Below the pieces are notes generated by a model. It was given only the letters and a program-made list of their open reading frames with translations, made no database searches and was not told the DNA's origin. Both the position numbers and the translations under genes were made by a program. DNA of 64,000 nt from Vandiemenella viatica (lineage: Eukaryota > Arthropoda > Insecta > Orthoptera > Morabidae), in assembly GCA_031002005.1 (NCBI GenBank), contig JARYHS010008074.1:352122932-352186931 (forward strand). Reading direction: 5' to 3'. Shown one piece after another: positions 12,056-23,884 of the stretch; position 1 is the first letter of the stretch; each line of letters starts with the position of its first letter.

Positions 12056-13304
12056 CAAAGATGTTTTCTTATACAGAATTTATTATAATGTCAAAATTTT
12101 AGAATAAATGTGCTTGAATATATATGACGTTGACACATTACGTTTAAAAAGATTCATTACTCATAAGTAAGAGCAGACTTCTTCATTTGTCAGTTCCTTG
12201 AAATCGGGCACCATTAACCAAATATGTCATCCCATCACTTTTGTTTTTTCTATTTTATTTGAATACTCCACTGTTTGAACATCCAAAAGAGCCGATCTTT
12301 CTCGAATTAGCTCTATGAAGTATTCAGTATCAAAAAAATCCATTTCACCGAAGTAAAATGAAGAGCCACTGGTGTCTCGTGTGAACACTCCATTAGAACT
12401 GATTGTTAGTTAGGTGGCCGAGACACAATGCAGTGTCCGAGCGGCTAGAGGGGAAAGGCGCCGACCAGACACAGAAGCCAGTGGCGCCAGACACAGCCGC
12501 TCTGTGTTAAAGTCTCATTTTGTTCTATGTTCCGAAGGTGTTTGTGTATTCAGTGGCCGCACACGGAGTGTCCCGTGCGAATCAGGCCGTATTCTGAATC
12601 TAACGCGAGAAACAATCCACGCGACCACACGATCCGGTTGAGAGTTTCTGTATATCCTTAACCACAACTGAGCGCAAGAACGTCCAAGATAACGTCCCTG
12701 AGTCTTAAATGCGTGTATTCATTGGTTTAACTCTGTTTAAGTGATAAGGTGAGAGGGTAATGGGTCTCAGTATGAAAAGTGTATTCAACAATACAACGAA
12801 AGGAAAATTCCGCTATATAACAGAACGTATCTTTTGTCAAATAGTAAATAAATAAAACGATAATGCTAACAAGGTAAAGATTTTGGTGCTACAGATATTC
12901 TTGATGGTTAGAATTTTAATCAGCAATTTTTTTCCTTTATGGCGGAGTAGTTTAAATTCGCGAAAAAGGCTTCGCTGGCTTAACGGTACTTGCAATTCAT
13001 TTACAACATTCTAGTAACTGCATTATTATTATTTAAAAAAAAGATGATAGATTAATTCGCAAAAAAATCAGATATGGAAATTTATTGAAAGTTAAAAGAT
13101 TTGTTTTGAAATTTACGCTCTCGCAAAACGTTTGTTAAAACTTACGTTAGGATTTTTTTATTACTATTATTTGCATTAGATGCTGCTTGCTTATTAAATT
13201 AGCCAAATTTTGTAGAGTTTTTCGTTGATAAGTTTCTAACTGATAATGATGATACTCGCGAAACCCTGCAAAGCAGGCGCTACTGCCATAGAAGAGGTTA
13301 CTTT

Positions 13305-13550
13305 TTTTCGTTATGACTTTACGCCTCATCGACGTCGAGGACTTTAGAAGTGGGAAAAGACTTAGAGCAAGGAATGGAAAGAATTCGGCAACGTACTTTT
13401 GAAGGAAGCATCCCGTCATTCACCTGGAGTGATTTGAGGAAACCAGGGAAAAACCCCAATCAGCATGGCCGGATAGGGATCCGATCCCGCGACCTCCCGA
13501 GTACGAGGCCAGAGCGTTACCGCTGTGTACGGGGACGGCATCCACTGCCT
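13305..13550 (-). mobile_element. tRNA-derived SINE (reverse orientation)
   Basis: On the minus strand the order is tRNA-like head, with a B-box-like GGATCGGATCC near 13480, then the body, then CCTCGACGTCGATGAGGCGT at about 13319-13340 and the tail. Same family as the copy at 11188. Confidence 0.75.
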
Positions 13551-14814
13551 TCCACACCGATAGAAGTGCTGCGTGTACCACTGTAATATGTTTGTGTCCA
13601 GTGTTGATGGAAGCGAGAGAGTACATCTTAAATTTAAAAGACATCATAGGCACCGCTAAGCTTAATGTCTCCATCCGACGGCCGAATCACTATCAGATGT
13701 GCTGTATGTTCTCACTCCATACCACTGCGGGACTCAAGAATCTGATGCATCCACACTGCCGGCCAAGTTCTAATATTTCTGACACCTCCGTTAGGCGCTG
13801 GATAACATTAAGCTGCTCAGTAACCACCCTGAATCAACGGGGTGGACTAGTCTCTCTCAAAACAACTTAAAGAAAGCGTCTGAAAATACACGTAAACACC
13901 TATTGTGATTTTTTTGGACTCCTCATGCAGAGTAGATGTATGTATGTAGACTGTTTTTATAAGTACATTTAGACGCAGCAAGGAAAGAGTGGAGTGCCGT
14001 GGAGGTACTCACTATATATTCACTTCAACATCAAGCAGGAAGCCACCTGCCTTAATCTTCCTATCCGGTTGTCGTGAATTCGTAAAGAGCTAAATTAGAT
14101 AGGCCGGAAGAATACATTCAAAGAATTTATGATTAAACAATCATGAAATGCAAAAGTAGTTGCGAAATGAGATTACCCCCTTTGGATTGTGCTTCATCGA
14201 AACTAAAATTAATCAAATGAAATTTTTTTAAAAATACCATCGGCAATGTTATATATACATGACTCCAGTCACATTGCACACATTGGGATTTAATCTGCAC
14301 TGAGTGATACTCACCTGCTCGAAGCACATTACTGCGTCTCATGGATGTGACATGTGAAATGTTAACTGTCGACAAGCGACTTCAGAATGAGTACTTTGAT
14401 AAAAATGGAAGCGGCTGTGATCACTGATTTGGAGGTCGGAAGCGCTAAATATCTTTAAAGTATTCTCCTTGGTACAGAACACAATTCTCCCAGTCGTTCT
14501 GCATTTCAGGAAGGTCTCTTTTATAAAGCAGTACTAATTATATTGTCTTTGTAACTCATCGATCGTCGAGTCATTACAGAGAGAATAGGATTTTTTATAT
14601 TGAACTGGTGTGAAATCGGCCTTTTTTAAGAAATGAAACACTCCAACATTCATCTGCCGTGATTTATAAAAATGGAAAGCGAAACGAACACGGTCCTCCC
14701 AGATGTCGATACTGCACGTATCCACCTCCCATTCCTTGGCTTGGTGAACTCCGTACAGACGTTTTGTAGGGTACTGATGTGATCGTAACCAAGTCTCTTT
14801 CAGCAACTCTTCGA

Positions 14815-15060
14815 GCTTGATGTAAGCGAGTGTGGTGGGTGAGCGATAACACGCAGATCTCTCATGCGGGAAGAAACCGGTTCTAATCTCTGTCCGGTTA
14901 TTCAAATTTTAGCATTGCTTGGTTTCTCCAAATCACTCGAGACGAGTGCCGGAACTATTCCTTCTTAAGGCTATGTCTGAATTCCTCACCGTTCCTAGTC
15001 CCCATTCCTTTCTCGCCTCTAATGACCTCGACGTGGTGTAAAGAAAATAAAAAAAAGAAG
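14815..15060 (+). mobile_element. tRNA-derived SINE
   Basis: The head at 14830-14895 has GTGGTGGGTGAGCGATAAC and a degenerate B box (CCGGTTCTAATC). The 3' block has CCTCTAATGACCTCGACGTG with a small deletion, then GTAAAGAAAATAAAAAA. Confidence 0.75.
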
Positions 15061-18000
15061 CTGGGTGCAAAACTCGCAGGGATCTGATGAACCACGGGAA
15101 CGCTGTTTCTGTACTCAAAAGTTTGAGAAGAATACTTGGACATCGTCATCAAAATCCATCATACGTTGTCTAAAGTCACTCAGTAACAGACTGACTTTCT
15201 GCGCAGGATTGAAGAAAGCTCTTGCATTCGCTAGAAGATCCATGTCTGGTGTGACTCCCTCCATTCCCGAGCGCGTTATCTCGCTATCTGTGGCCGTATA
15301 GGGGCGCCAACTATTAGCGGCTGATAACTGTGTGCTGTTAGAAGAGGCGGCAGCCACTCGGCCGCTGACAGCACTCGCAGACACACATGCGGTGAGTACG
15401 CGGTCTGACAAATCAACACAAGATACTCCGCATTTTCGTCGGTTAAATTATCACACAGTTATCTAACGCTTTTATTATCGTTTAATTTGTGTTGAGTATG
15501 ATGTGGTAGTCCCAACAATGTGTCTACGTTATCTCATTGAAGAAAACATGGCATTTTCTGTACATAATGTAATTAACACATAGCGTCATTAAAATATTTA
15601 TCTAAATATCATTATTCACAGCTGAAGCAACATTACATCCATTTTTCCAACACACTTCAAAAATCAGTGTCTGATTTACTGTTAATAAGTGAGTTCTCGC
15701 ATAGCTAAATATTTTTGTCTTATCATCATCGTCATTATTATTATTAGACATAAGAATCAAAATTAATTATAAGTGATATTTACTACTTTGATATTGCTTT
15801 CAGTTTCTCAAATAACATTAATATTTTATACATCAAATTTCATAATACTAATGATTTCTGTATCCTTTACAACGTAGACAAATTTATTTATTGTTAAAAA
15901 TGATCAACAACCACATAATTTTATAATTGATGAAGTAAAACAATAGCAATAATGGTATTGCGAAAAAAAGTTACACATAATTACGTATTAGCTCTCAGTC
16001 TGGAGAATCTACGGCGACAGTTAATACTACGTGATGTTCAAAGTAATGAAATGGCAACGTAATTTTAAATAACGCTTTTAACGACAAACAATTTTTATTT
16101 TATAAACCTTCAGACAGGAAGCTAATTTTTTATTGATATCAATAGAACCTTGTTTTAAATTATTTACCTCTAAATACAAAATCTTTTGATAACGTAACTG
16201 CCACCAAGAAATAGTTCCTTTAGTTTATAACAACGTATTAAACACGGTTACATTGCAACTATGCATATATAAATAGTAACTCAAACTACAACTCAAGTCT
16301 TCGTCTCTACTTGAGTTTGTCCTTTATCTGCAACATACACTAAGTAATCAAGAAGTCCTGCATGTCTCAATTAATATCTTGTTTTTTCAGGATTCACCAA
16401 TAAAATTCTTTTTCTTTAGTCTCGAAAGTATTAAGCCAATTTGATTTTTAATATTCTTCTTCAATCGTAAAATTCAATATTTTCGTTTGACCCAGCTTTT
16501 TTATGTTCAAGTACCGCGTGCATTTATCATTAGAAAATACTTGTTGTTAACCTTGGATCAACTTTTTTAGTTAATTGTTTGTCTTTTCGAAGACAGTTCT
16601 TTACAATAGTGCTTAACTGCTTTGTTGTCAAACTTGCTGTCAATCCACGGCTGCAATTTTATTTCCGAAATAAAGATTTTCTCATTTTTAGTTAGAAATT
16701 GGTCCCAATTGTATTTACAGCATACCTACTTTTGGTTATTTCTGCATCATATCATAGAGTTGTTTGTTTGTTTTTTTTTCTTTTTTCTTTTTGATTGATT
16801 TATGCTCATTCTAATATTTTATTAAGACCATTCATTACATTCATTATTAAGAGGTTGGTCTAGTATAGCATATTTTATTTTTTTTTTCAATTGGGATACT
16901 TAGCACTGTAAAAAAAATAGTCCATACAGAATTTGTTTTGGAACATTGTGGAAAGAAAGAGATCAGTCGATCCCGATAGATGGTCGATCGCTTTTCTCAC
17001 AGGTATACTAGAGTTTTATTCTTATTCTATCAACAGATGTTATTTGACCACAGTCAATGAAATATACATTTAAAACTTCTGTACTTTGATCGTGAATTAT
17101 GGGTGAAATAGTTAGGATGTATACCTTCAGATACTTTGATAGTGATTATCTGGAAACGTGTGCACAAGAGCAGACGAGATACTAAAAGCGTGAAATAATC
17201 CGTTTAAGCCACGAAAATTTTTGTATATTATTTCCTTGTGATTGGTAATGGAATACATTTTTTCGGATTTTATCGTCTACTTTAAAATAACAAAAATAGG
17301 TTGATGAAAGATAAACTATTTGATGTTAGTGGTTATTGCCACTATTAAAAAAACATTTTATTTTATTTTGATCTGAGTAATTGATCGTGCATATTCCCCC
17401 TTCACCAGATGACACATCGTTTTGCACGTTGTTACCTTCGTCGCTACCTGCACCATGCTGATGGACAAATGAAAAAGTAAATGTCTTTGTTTTCCAATTG
17501 AGAATAACTTTCTGAATGAAAAAATATGTCGTTCATAACACAGTTATATTATTTTTACAAAAATCTATAAAAAAACATCCCTATTCCAGATTTCTAGACT
17601 ACGTGGGCGCTAATGACCTCGACGTCGACGCGCCCTTAATCCCAAATAACAACAACAATAACAATCTAGACTACATGAACCCTCTGACTAAACACAGGAC
17701 AATTTCATTAGAAAAAGTAACTTTTTCCAAATTATGATTTCGTATAAAAAATAGCGTAACAGGAGTTTCTCTCTACTCCGACATGTACTAAGCATGAAAT
17801 GATCATCCTCTCCTCTCTTCACTTAGTTTTTTCATTCTTCTCTTTGTTATTATTGTGATTTGTTATGTCAATCTGATGGTCTGTCACACTTTGCTTTCTC
17901 CTCAAGATTGAAGATGATACCTTTATGAAAATAAATTAGAATCTCTTCCGTTTCGCAGCCTTCTCATGTCAGTTGCTAATTTCTTCTTTTCCTAGAGTCT

Positions 18001-18700
18001 TAACAACTCTGACGTACTAGTAATCGCTTCTACTTCTGCTGTCTTGTTTACGTTTAAGTATCATCTCAAATTGGGTCTTTATAACCACTACTTTATAGCG
18101 TAATTGGCTTAAATTTCTGCTGCATTACCGGTATATAACTCACATTATTTCTACCTTGTGTGCTTTGTATTCTGAGCATTAAAACCGTTTACCTTCAACC
18201 GCTTTGGTGTTAGTGAATCGATTTATTTTCCCCTTAATTATTTTTAATCTTCGTAACCAAATTTTTCCATTTTGCTGACTGCGACTCTTGGTCGCTTTAG
18301 ATATCACGACTTGTCATAATCTTCAATTTCTTGTTGCTTTATCAGTTCACACTAGCTGCAACCTTGTTTCAGTGGCGTTAGGTCACCACAAAAACTGGTG
18401 AATTGGTGTATGTTTGCCGCTGACGATACCAGACATGACTTACGTTTCAACAAATTATATGAAATAATTTTCCGTTCGAAATATTCGTTTTTTATCTCAA
18501 TTGTGACAGTTATTCCATTTTTATAGGATCTGTAGAATTTAATTCTAATTTATGAAATACACTTCAAGCGATGAGGGTGCGACGTAAAATAAACCGCTTA
18601 AATCGGAATATATGGGTGCATATAACTCGTTTCAAAGTAAACGCAAGAATAGAAAGAGAGGAGGGGAGACTACTTCTTTTTTTAAAAAAAACTATGAATT
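15060..18700. other. AT-rich stretch without supported genes
   Basis: Holds a small GC-rich island (about 15290-15410) ending in a donor-like CG|GTGAGT, which might be an exon but has no recognisable protein, and a SINE 3' fragment at 17603-17660. The rest shows only short chance open frames and A/T runs. Confidence 0.5.
17603..17660 (+). mobile_element. 3' end fragment of tRNA-type SINE
   Basis: Contains GCTAATGACCTCGACGTCGA followed by an AACAAC-type tail, matching the conserved 3' block of the local SINE family. Confidence 0.55.
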
Positions 18701-18718
18701 TACAATTATTTAAGTTTA

Positions 18719-18917
18719 AATTAATTTCCAATGGAGCGGTGACCCCACGACATTTTCCCTACTCACCTACTTTTTTATTACAACGTAATTTCCACGCCCA
18801 CATACCTTTTCCAATTACAAATTTTAAATTTATTCATTATTTTAGATGAATTTTCAAATTTTTGTCTTGGTAATTAATTCCAGTCCCTGATGGTCTTAGC
18901 TAAAAAAGAAAAATTTC
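18719..18917 (-). mobile_element. 3' end of LINE family B, antisense fragment
   Basis: The reverse complement matches the 3' end of the LINE copy at 22538-23428: a C-terminal coding remnant in which CCAnTCCCTGA and AGCTAAAAAAGA correspond to AACTCATTCCAATCCCTGA and ACCTAAAAAAGA, followed by the 3' UTR with CAATGGAGC near the tail. It abuts the sense-oriented LINE that starts about 18931. Confidence 0.65.
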
Positions 18918-18930
18918 TCCTCCGTTACAC

Positions 18931-19511
18931 TTGACGTCAAGTACTAAGAGTGGTCGGGTTCATCACTTTAAGACCTTAAAGATAGCCGGATGTGACATTG
19001 TACCCTATCTAGAAATATTATTTAAATTGGATCTGGAAACTTGCTGCTTACTACAGAACTGGAAAAGTGTGATAGTAATGCCGGTACATAAAGGAGGGGT
19101 GAGAAACAGAGTCGAAAATTATAGGCCTATCAGTTTGATACAGTGGTAGGTAAATTAATGGAGAGATTGATATGTAACCACATCAGGAATATATGTGAGG
19201 AACGTGAGTGATTTTCAACTAGGCAACATGGCTTTAGGCAAAGGATATTCATGCGAATCTCAATTGGTAAGATATATGCAAGATATTTCAGATGAAATGG
19301 ACAAAGGAGGCCAAATTGATAGGGTATCACTAGATCTTTCAAAGGCTTTTGACAGAGTAAGCGTAAAATGGTAGTAAATTAGGTAAAAACATTGGAGCGG
19401 ATGTGAAAGTGATATGCTGGATAGAAGAATTTTTAAAAGCTAGAAAACAGAAAGTTAGTATAGGAAATGCAGCATCAAAATAAGTGGAAGTACCATTGCT
19501 ATTCATTAGAA
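18931..19511 (+). mobile_element. LINE family B, 5' segment (RT fingers/palm), split by later insertions
   Basis: Degenerate reverse transcriptase of a CR1/Jockey-type LINE. Visible blocks are VIVMPVHKGG with NRVENYRPISL, then in shifted frames RQHGFRQ and VSLDLSKAFDRV (motif A). Several stops and frameshifts are present. Coding sequence breaks off at 19511, where a MITE starts. The rest of the same LINE (SKIKLFSDD onward) resumes at 23925 beyond the Penelope-like element. Removing both insertions brings the N- and C-terminal halves of the RT together in the right order, so I read this as one LINE interrupted twice. Confidence 0.8.
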
Positions 19512-19837
19512 CAGTGGTTCCCAATTAGGGGTAAGCGTACCCCCAGGGGTACGTGAGGTTTCTCCAGGGGGTACGCGCGGTAGTCTCTTGGCTAAGGTGA
19601 TCACTAAAATAATTGAAAAAAATCAACTTTTATCAGCAAAATAAACATTACTATCACCCAAATATATTTTAAGATAAACTGTGTTTGTGTCAATTATATC
19701 ATTGTAATCCTGTGGTTGTGAGAAGCACTCTACTGGGATGAACGGATTCATTTATTTATCATTTCAGCTGTAAGGGGTACGCGCGGTTGAGCTCCTTCTT
19801 GAAGTGGTACTCGGGAAAAAATAATTGGGAACCACTG
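19512..19837. mobile_element. hAT-type MITE, 326 bp
   Basis: Begins CAGTGGTTCCCAATTA and ends AATTGGGAACCACTG, near-perfect terminal inverted repeats of the CAGTGGTTCCCAA type typical of hAT MITEs. Subterminal GGGGTACGCGCGG occurs near the right end and a variant near the left. Flanking 8-mers (CATTAGAA and CATAATTC) match only partly, so the target duplication has decayed. It has no coding capacity and lies inside the LINE. Confidence 0.85.
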
Positions 19838-19840
19838 CAT

Positions 19841-19853
19841 AATTCTGTTGATT
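19841..19853 (+). repeat. left target site duplication of the Penelope-like element
   Basis: AATTCTGTTGATT, repeated exactly at 23912-23924 on the other side of the element. Confidence 0.8.
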
Positions 19854-20009
19854 GATTCTTGGCTATCCGGGTGGCGCCGCGTCATGTTTCTTAAAACCGA
19901 CGTTTCGACCCTCATTCTGGGGTCTTCTTCCAGGGCAGAACTGCGTCTTCGGTCAGAGAGCGGTCTTGATTTATAGCTGAGCCAGGTCAGAAATAGCTCA
20001 CACTTCGTA

Positions 20010-20593
20010 GGAATCATATCTTCTCTCAAAATCGAAGAAACTGACATTCTAGTGAGCTTTGATGTTGTGTCGCTCTACACCTACGTACATGTAGAAGAAG
20101 CAGTGACAATAATACGCAACAAGCTATCGGCCCTTAACATCTCAGAAGAATGGGCGGACCTGGCCGAGTTTTGTCTCAATTCAACGTTCTTCCAGTATGA
20201 CGGGAAATTTTACGCCCAAGTGGAAGAAGCGGCAATGGGCTCACCGATCTCGCCGATAGCAGCAGACATCTTTATGGAGGCGCTGGAGACGGAAATTTTG
20301 GATAACACGCCCCTCAAACCGCGTCTGTGGTTACGCTGTGTTGACGGCACATTTGTGGTGTGGCCCCATGGACGAAGTGCCCTTGACAAATTCCTGGATT
20401 ATATAAATAAAGAACATCCAAAAAATAAATTCACAATGGAAACGGAGGAACGAGGACAGCTGCCGTTCCTAGACGTGTTAGTAACGAAACGTGACGACGG
20501 GAACCTTGGACACTCAGTATATCGGAAGCAGACACACACAAACAGATATCTACACACCGCATCGCACCACCACCAGCGACAAAAAGAGGCGTC
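20010..20593 (+). pseudogene. Penelope-like reverse transcriptase, 5'-truncated and inactivated
   Basis: Blocks in order: DILVSFDVVSLYTYV (motif A), FFQYDGKFYAQ, AAMGSPISPIAADIFME (motif B), then RCVDGTFVVWPHG where the family has a Y-V-D-D box (codons at 20337-20348), then GQLPFLDVLVTKR and YRKQTHTNRYLHTASHHH. The second catalytic Asp is Gly and the Tyr is Cys, so polymerisation should be abolished. A one-base frameshift occurs in the A-run near 20581. The reading frame is then cut by the MITE at 20602. The part N-terminal to motif A is absent. Confidence 0.88.
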
Positions 20594-20601
20594 CTCACGA
20601 C
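20594..20601 (+). repeat. left 8-bp target site duplication (CTCACGAC)
   Basis: Identical to 22085-22092, directly flanking the MITE. 8 bp is the hAT superfamily size. Confidence 0.9.
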
Positions 20602-22084
20602 TAAGGATTGCAATCCCGCAGTGTTTTCAATCCCGCGGGAGCCGTACGGGATTTGCGCCAATCCCGCGGTCTTGATACACATACATTTAAAACAAAGTTA
20701 CTTAAAACGTTAATAAAATAAATAATAATTAAATTAATAAATAAAATTTAATGTTAAATGATAAAAATTAACAGTCAACAATATTTTAATTGGCAAAATG
20801 ACATTAAAATTTTTTTAGCATGTCTTAGGTACATTTCAAGGTTTTACATTTTGGTTTTTTAATCTAAGTCCATTTTTAAATAAATAATAAAAAATATTCA
20901 GTGTTAGGTCATTATGTGCCTTACAATACATCACATAAGTTTAGAAACATGGTTTGCTTAATGGCCAAGTTACCAGAGGTTTTTTTTTTTTTAAATTCTA
21001 ATAAACGTTCCATTTCACAAAGTGAAGTGAATATACTCTGTGAATTGTAGACTTGGTTCAGAACAAGATCTCATAACTTTTTGTCACTGCAAAAGCACGA
21101 GACTTGGCATTTTTTTTTTTTTTTTAACTGCTTACCAACACTTAAATTGTCAAGTATTTCAGTTTTACTTACGTGGCGTAACGATCTTTTTAGAGTGGAA
21201 ATTATTATTTTTTAGTAAGAAAGGAGACATTCTCGGCTAATGATTGCAGTGAAGTTTTCATAGGTTGTATCTCCGGATTTCATTGTAATAACACGAAATT
21301 TCACACGGGAGGGAGACGGCGGAGGCAGCCGTCGAAGTATGGTGTTCCTACAACACAATTCGTCGATACACCCGTGAATACTTCATTATAACTTTTTTAC
21401 CTTTAGCCGAAATAATAACAAGGAGAAGAGGTATTAATCGATAGCCTGAGCGGCACATGTAAGCAGGCGGCTTTCGTCAAAGAGACGCATTGAGGCAGTG
21501 GCCAAAACAACAATAAGTCAAAGGATATATAATTGCCTTTTGATAGCTGCTAAATAAATAGGTATGCGATCTTTAAAATTACGATTACATTAGTTTCCTA
21601 TCAAATTTTCAGCAGCAAATAAGGAAATTGTCACAATAATTTTATCTGCAAATACAGAAAATGGGAATAATGAAAACGTGAATAAAAAGCTGTAAGTGTG
21701 TAGTTCAGACAACGTTTGCGACACATAAAAAATAATTATATGGTTAGAAAACCTTACTAAATACTCAAAATGACTCAAATTACAGAAATGTGTACTCGAA
21801 AATGAATACGTAAAAGTGTATCAGTTTATTTACGAATGACGAAGGTTGACAAAAACAAACGTTTGTTCACATGCGTCAACTGCCAACTGCAAGGGTACAG
21901 GCAAACAGCGCAAAACATCCGATAGAGACCGAGTGGGGCAGCGAATCACGCAGACTGACACACGTTTCCGCCGGATTTTGCGGATTGCGGATCCGCTTAA
22001 TTTTGTGCGGGATCCACCAGACTATCTAATGATGCGGGATCCCGCGGGATTGCGGGATCCCGCTTTGCTGAATTGCAATCCCTA
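20602..22084. mobile_element. hAT-type non-autonomous element, 1483 bp, inserted in the Penelope-like element
   Basis: Terminal inverted repeats: TAAGGATTGCAATCCCGC at the left and, read inward from the right end, TAGGGATTGCAAT. Subterminal regions at both ends are packed with GCGGGAT/ATCCCGC words (20616-20670 and 21970-22070). The perfect 8-bp CTCACGAC duplication supports hAT-type transposition. Removing it rejoins the Penelope-like reading frame (GTC CTC ACG AC|C TTG). Interior open frames (for example 21040-21240) resemble nothing known, so it looks non-autonomous. Parts of the interior recur, rearranged, at 9636-9908. Confidence 0.9.
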
Positions 22085-22092
22085 CTCACGAC
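22085..22092 (+). repeat. right 8-bp target site duplication (CTCACGAC)
   Basis: Exact copy of 20594-20601. Confidence 0.9.
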
Positions 22093-22537
22093 CTTGTATA
22101 CAAGAGTGACGAAAGTGTGTGACGCAAATAGTTTGACGACGGAGTTGGAGGCGCTGCAACACACATTCAAGTCCAACGGCTATCGCAATCATTGTATTAG
22201 ACGGACTTTGCATGCAGCCATGACAGATAAAGACGCTAATTCAACATCTAATCAAGCCACCTCTCAGGAACGCCAAGTAGTGGTTTTACCCTACATAAGT
22301 GGCGTTACTGACAGAATCGGGAATCTGTTAAAAAAAGTTGACATAAAACCTGTCTACAAAGCGCACAGCAAACTCAGCAACCAGCTCGTCAAAGTTAGAG
22401 ACAGGCTGCCTCCACTACAGGTTGCCGGTGTCTATGAGATTCCGTGCACCTGTGGTCGTATGTACATAGGAGAGACAGGGCGCACTATAAGGGACAGGCT
22501 GCGCGAGCATATCCGAAACTACAAATCTAATAACATT
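22085..22537 (+). pseudogene. Penelope-like GIY-YIG endonuclease domain
   Basis: Continues the Penelope-like coding sequence after the MITE. The linker (TTLYTRVTKVCDANSLTTEL, then VVVLPYISGVTDRIGNLLKK) precedes the endonuclease core: VAGVYEIPCTCGRMYIGETG with RTIRDRLREH. GVY and YIG are the two halves of the GIY-YIG signature, and the two Cys between them are typical of the Penelope form. The frame then runs into an antisense LINE at 22538, and the rest of the domain (KSAIARHASETNHAI, then WWPRRVKQALEIAKRP) resumes after 23429. Confidence 0.88.
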
Positions 22538-23428
22538 TTTTTTTTAATTTAATTTAATTGCAATGGAGCACAGGCTCCGGTGGCAATTTCCCTACACACC
22601 CATCTTCCCCTTATCCTACACCTACCTACATTTGCCCTCTACAAATTTTATCTTTAAATTCTTTCAAAGCTTTCGGTAAATTATTCATCATTTCTCTTGG
22701 TAACTCATTCCAATCCCTGACACCCTTACCTAAAAAAGAGAATCTTCCTACACCCTTGTGCCTGAAATCGAGTGCCAGCTTGTGGTCATGGTCAACTTTT
22801 CCCTTCCATGCACTACTTTTCATACCTATTGCAATATCTTTCCATGCCTCATCGCCAGTATATGCCCTGTACACTCCCATGACCCTCCTCATTCTCCTCC
22901 TGTCTTGCAATGAATCCAATTCCAGCTCCTTTATCATATCTGTCACTGATTGCATTCTGCGATAATTTCCAGAAACAAATCTAGCAGCCCTTTTTTGTAC
23001 CCTCTCCAACTCCTGTATTTGATACGTAAAATGAGGGGCCCATACTACACTACCATATTCGAGCAATGGTCTGACCAAAGTTTTGTAACCCAATTCCTTG
23101 ACTTCTCTCGTACATCCCCTCATCACTCTCTACAACAAGTGCAGAACTTTGAAACCTTTTCCTACCACCTGTCCTATGTGTCCTGCCCAGTTAAGTTTGT
23201 TATCAAAAGTAATTCCAAGATATTTACATTTCAAGTCTTCAGCAAGCAATTCTTTCCTCACATGATATTCATAATTAACCTTTTGTTTTTTATTTGTGTA
23301 TCTAATAAACTTACTCTTCTTTGCATTTATCTTCATTCCATGTTTACCAACCCAATTAGATATCCTGTCCAAATCACCCTGCAACTGTTTACAATCCTCT
23401 ATCGTTTTGATTCTTTTATACAGCATTA
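22538..23428 (-). mobile_element. LINE family B, antisense 5'-truncated copy inside the Penelope-like element
   Basis: Minus-strand copy of the LINE that surrounds the stack. Reading 5' to 3' on the minus strand: LYKRIKTIEDCKQLQGDLDR, GMKINAKKSKFIRYTN, KCKYLGITFDNKLNWAGHIG, then after a frameshift near 23128 YKTLVRPLLEYGSVVWAPH, ELERVQKRAARFVSGNYRR and GVGRFSFLGKGVRDWNELP, to the stop near 22626. The 3' UTR and a T-run on the + strand (22538-22558) mark the insertion end. It starts just after the FADD position, so it is strongly 5'-truncated. Short flanking AACATT copies may be the target duplication. Confidence 0.88.
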
Positions 23429-23697
23429 AACATTGATAAATCCGCCATAGCACGTCATGCATCCGAAACCAATCATGCAATATATTTCAAAAAACTACAC
23501 TTATAGTGCGCGAGGATAAGTGGTGGCCAAGGAGAGTAAAGCAGGCGTTAGAAATCGCTAAACGCCCAAACAATATTAACGAAGAAAACGGGTTCAAATT
23601 ACACGACGCCTGGCTCTCTCTGGTGCGGAGAGAGCATGTCACGTGTCACCCCCCCACCAGACCGCGCCGTGCCCCACCAGGCCAACGGACCACGTGA
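23429..23697 (+). pseudogene. Penelope-like element C-terminal segment
   Basis: Resumes the Penelope-like protein after the LINE insertion: ARHASETNHAIYFKK, a TAG stop, then REDKWWPRRVKQALEIAKRP and NNINEENGFKLHDAW, the usual C-terminal motif (W-x-R-R-x-x-x-A-x-E-I-x-K followed by an N-rich turn). Pro/Arg-rich residues end the frame near 23697. Confidence 0.8.
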
Positions 23698-23754
23698 TGG
23701 CTCGGACCTTTGATTGGCCGGGCAAATCGAACCATCTAGACGGACGCGGGCCTA

Positions 23755-23884
23755 CGCTATAAATCAAGACCGCTCACTGACCGAAGATTCAGTTCTGCCC
23801 TGGAAGAAGACCCCAGAATGAGGGTCGAAACGTCGGTTTTAAGAAACATGACGTGGCGCCACCCGGATAGCCAACAATCAACTG
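23755..23884 (-). repeat. right terminal repeat of the Penelope-like element (inverted to the left one)
   Basis: Reverse complement of about 19854-19983 with a few mismatches, including the CCGGGTGGCGCC and AAACCGACGTTTCGACCCTC blocks. Confidence 0.85.

Noticed and set aside
11620..12640. possible terminal repeats of the Harbinger element (TAGGTGGCCG words at about 11667 and 12411)
   Set aside because: The similarity is about 10 bp only and the inverted alignment does not extend.
15115..15411. 98-codon minus-strand open frame over a GC-rich island
   Set aside because: Reads as plausible protein in part but resembles nothing known; strand and exon status cannot be decided from sequence. The island itself is mentioned as a finding.
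22950..23429. 159-codon + strand open frame
   Set aside because: Antisense shadow of the LINE copy on the minus strand.
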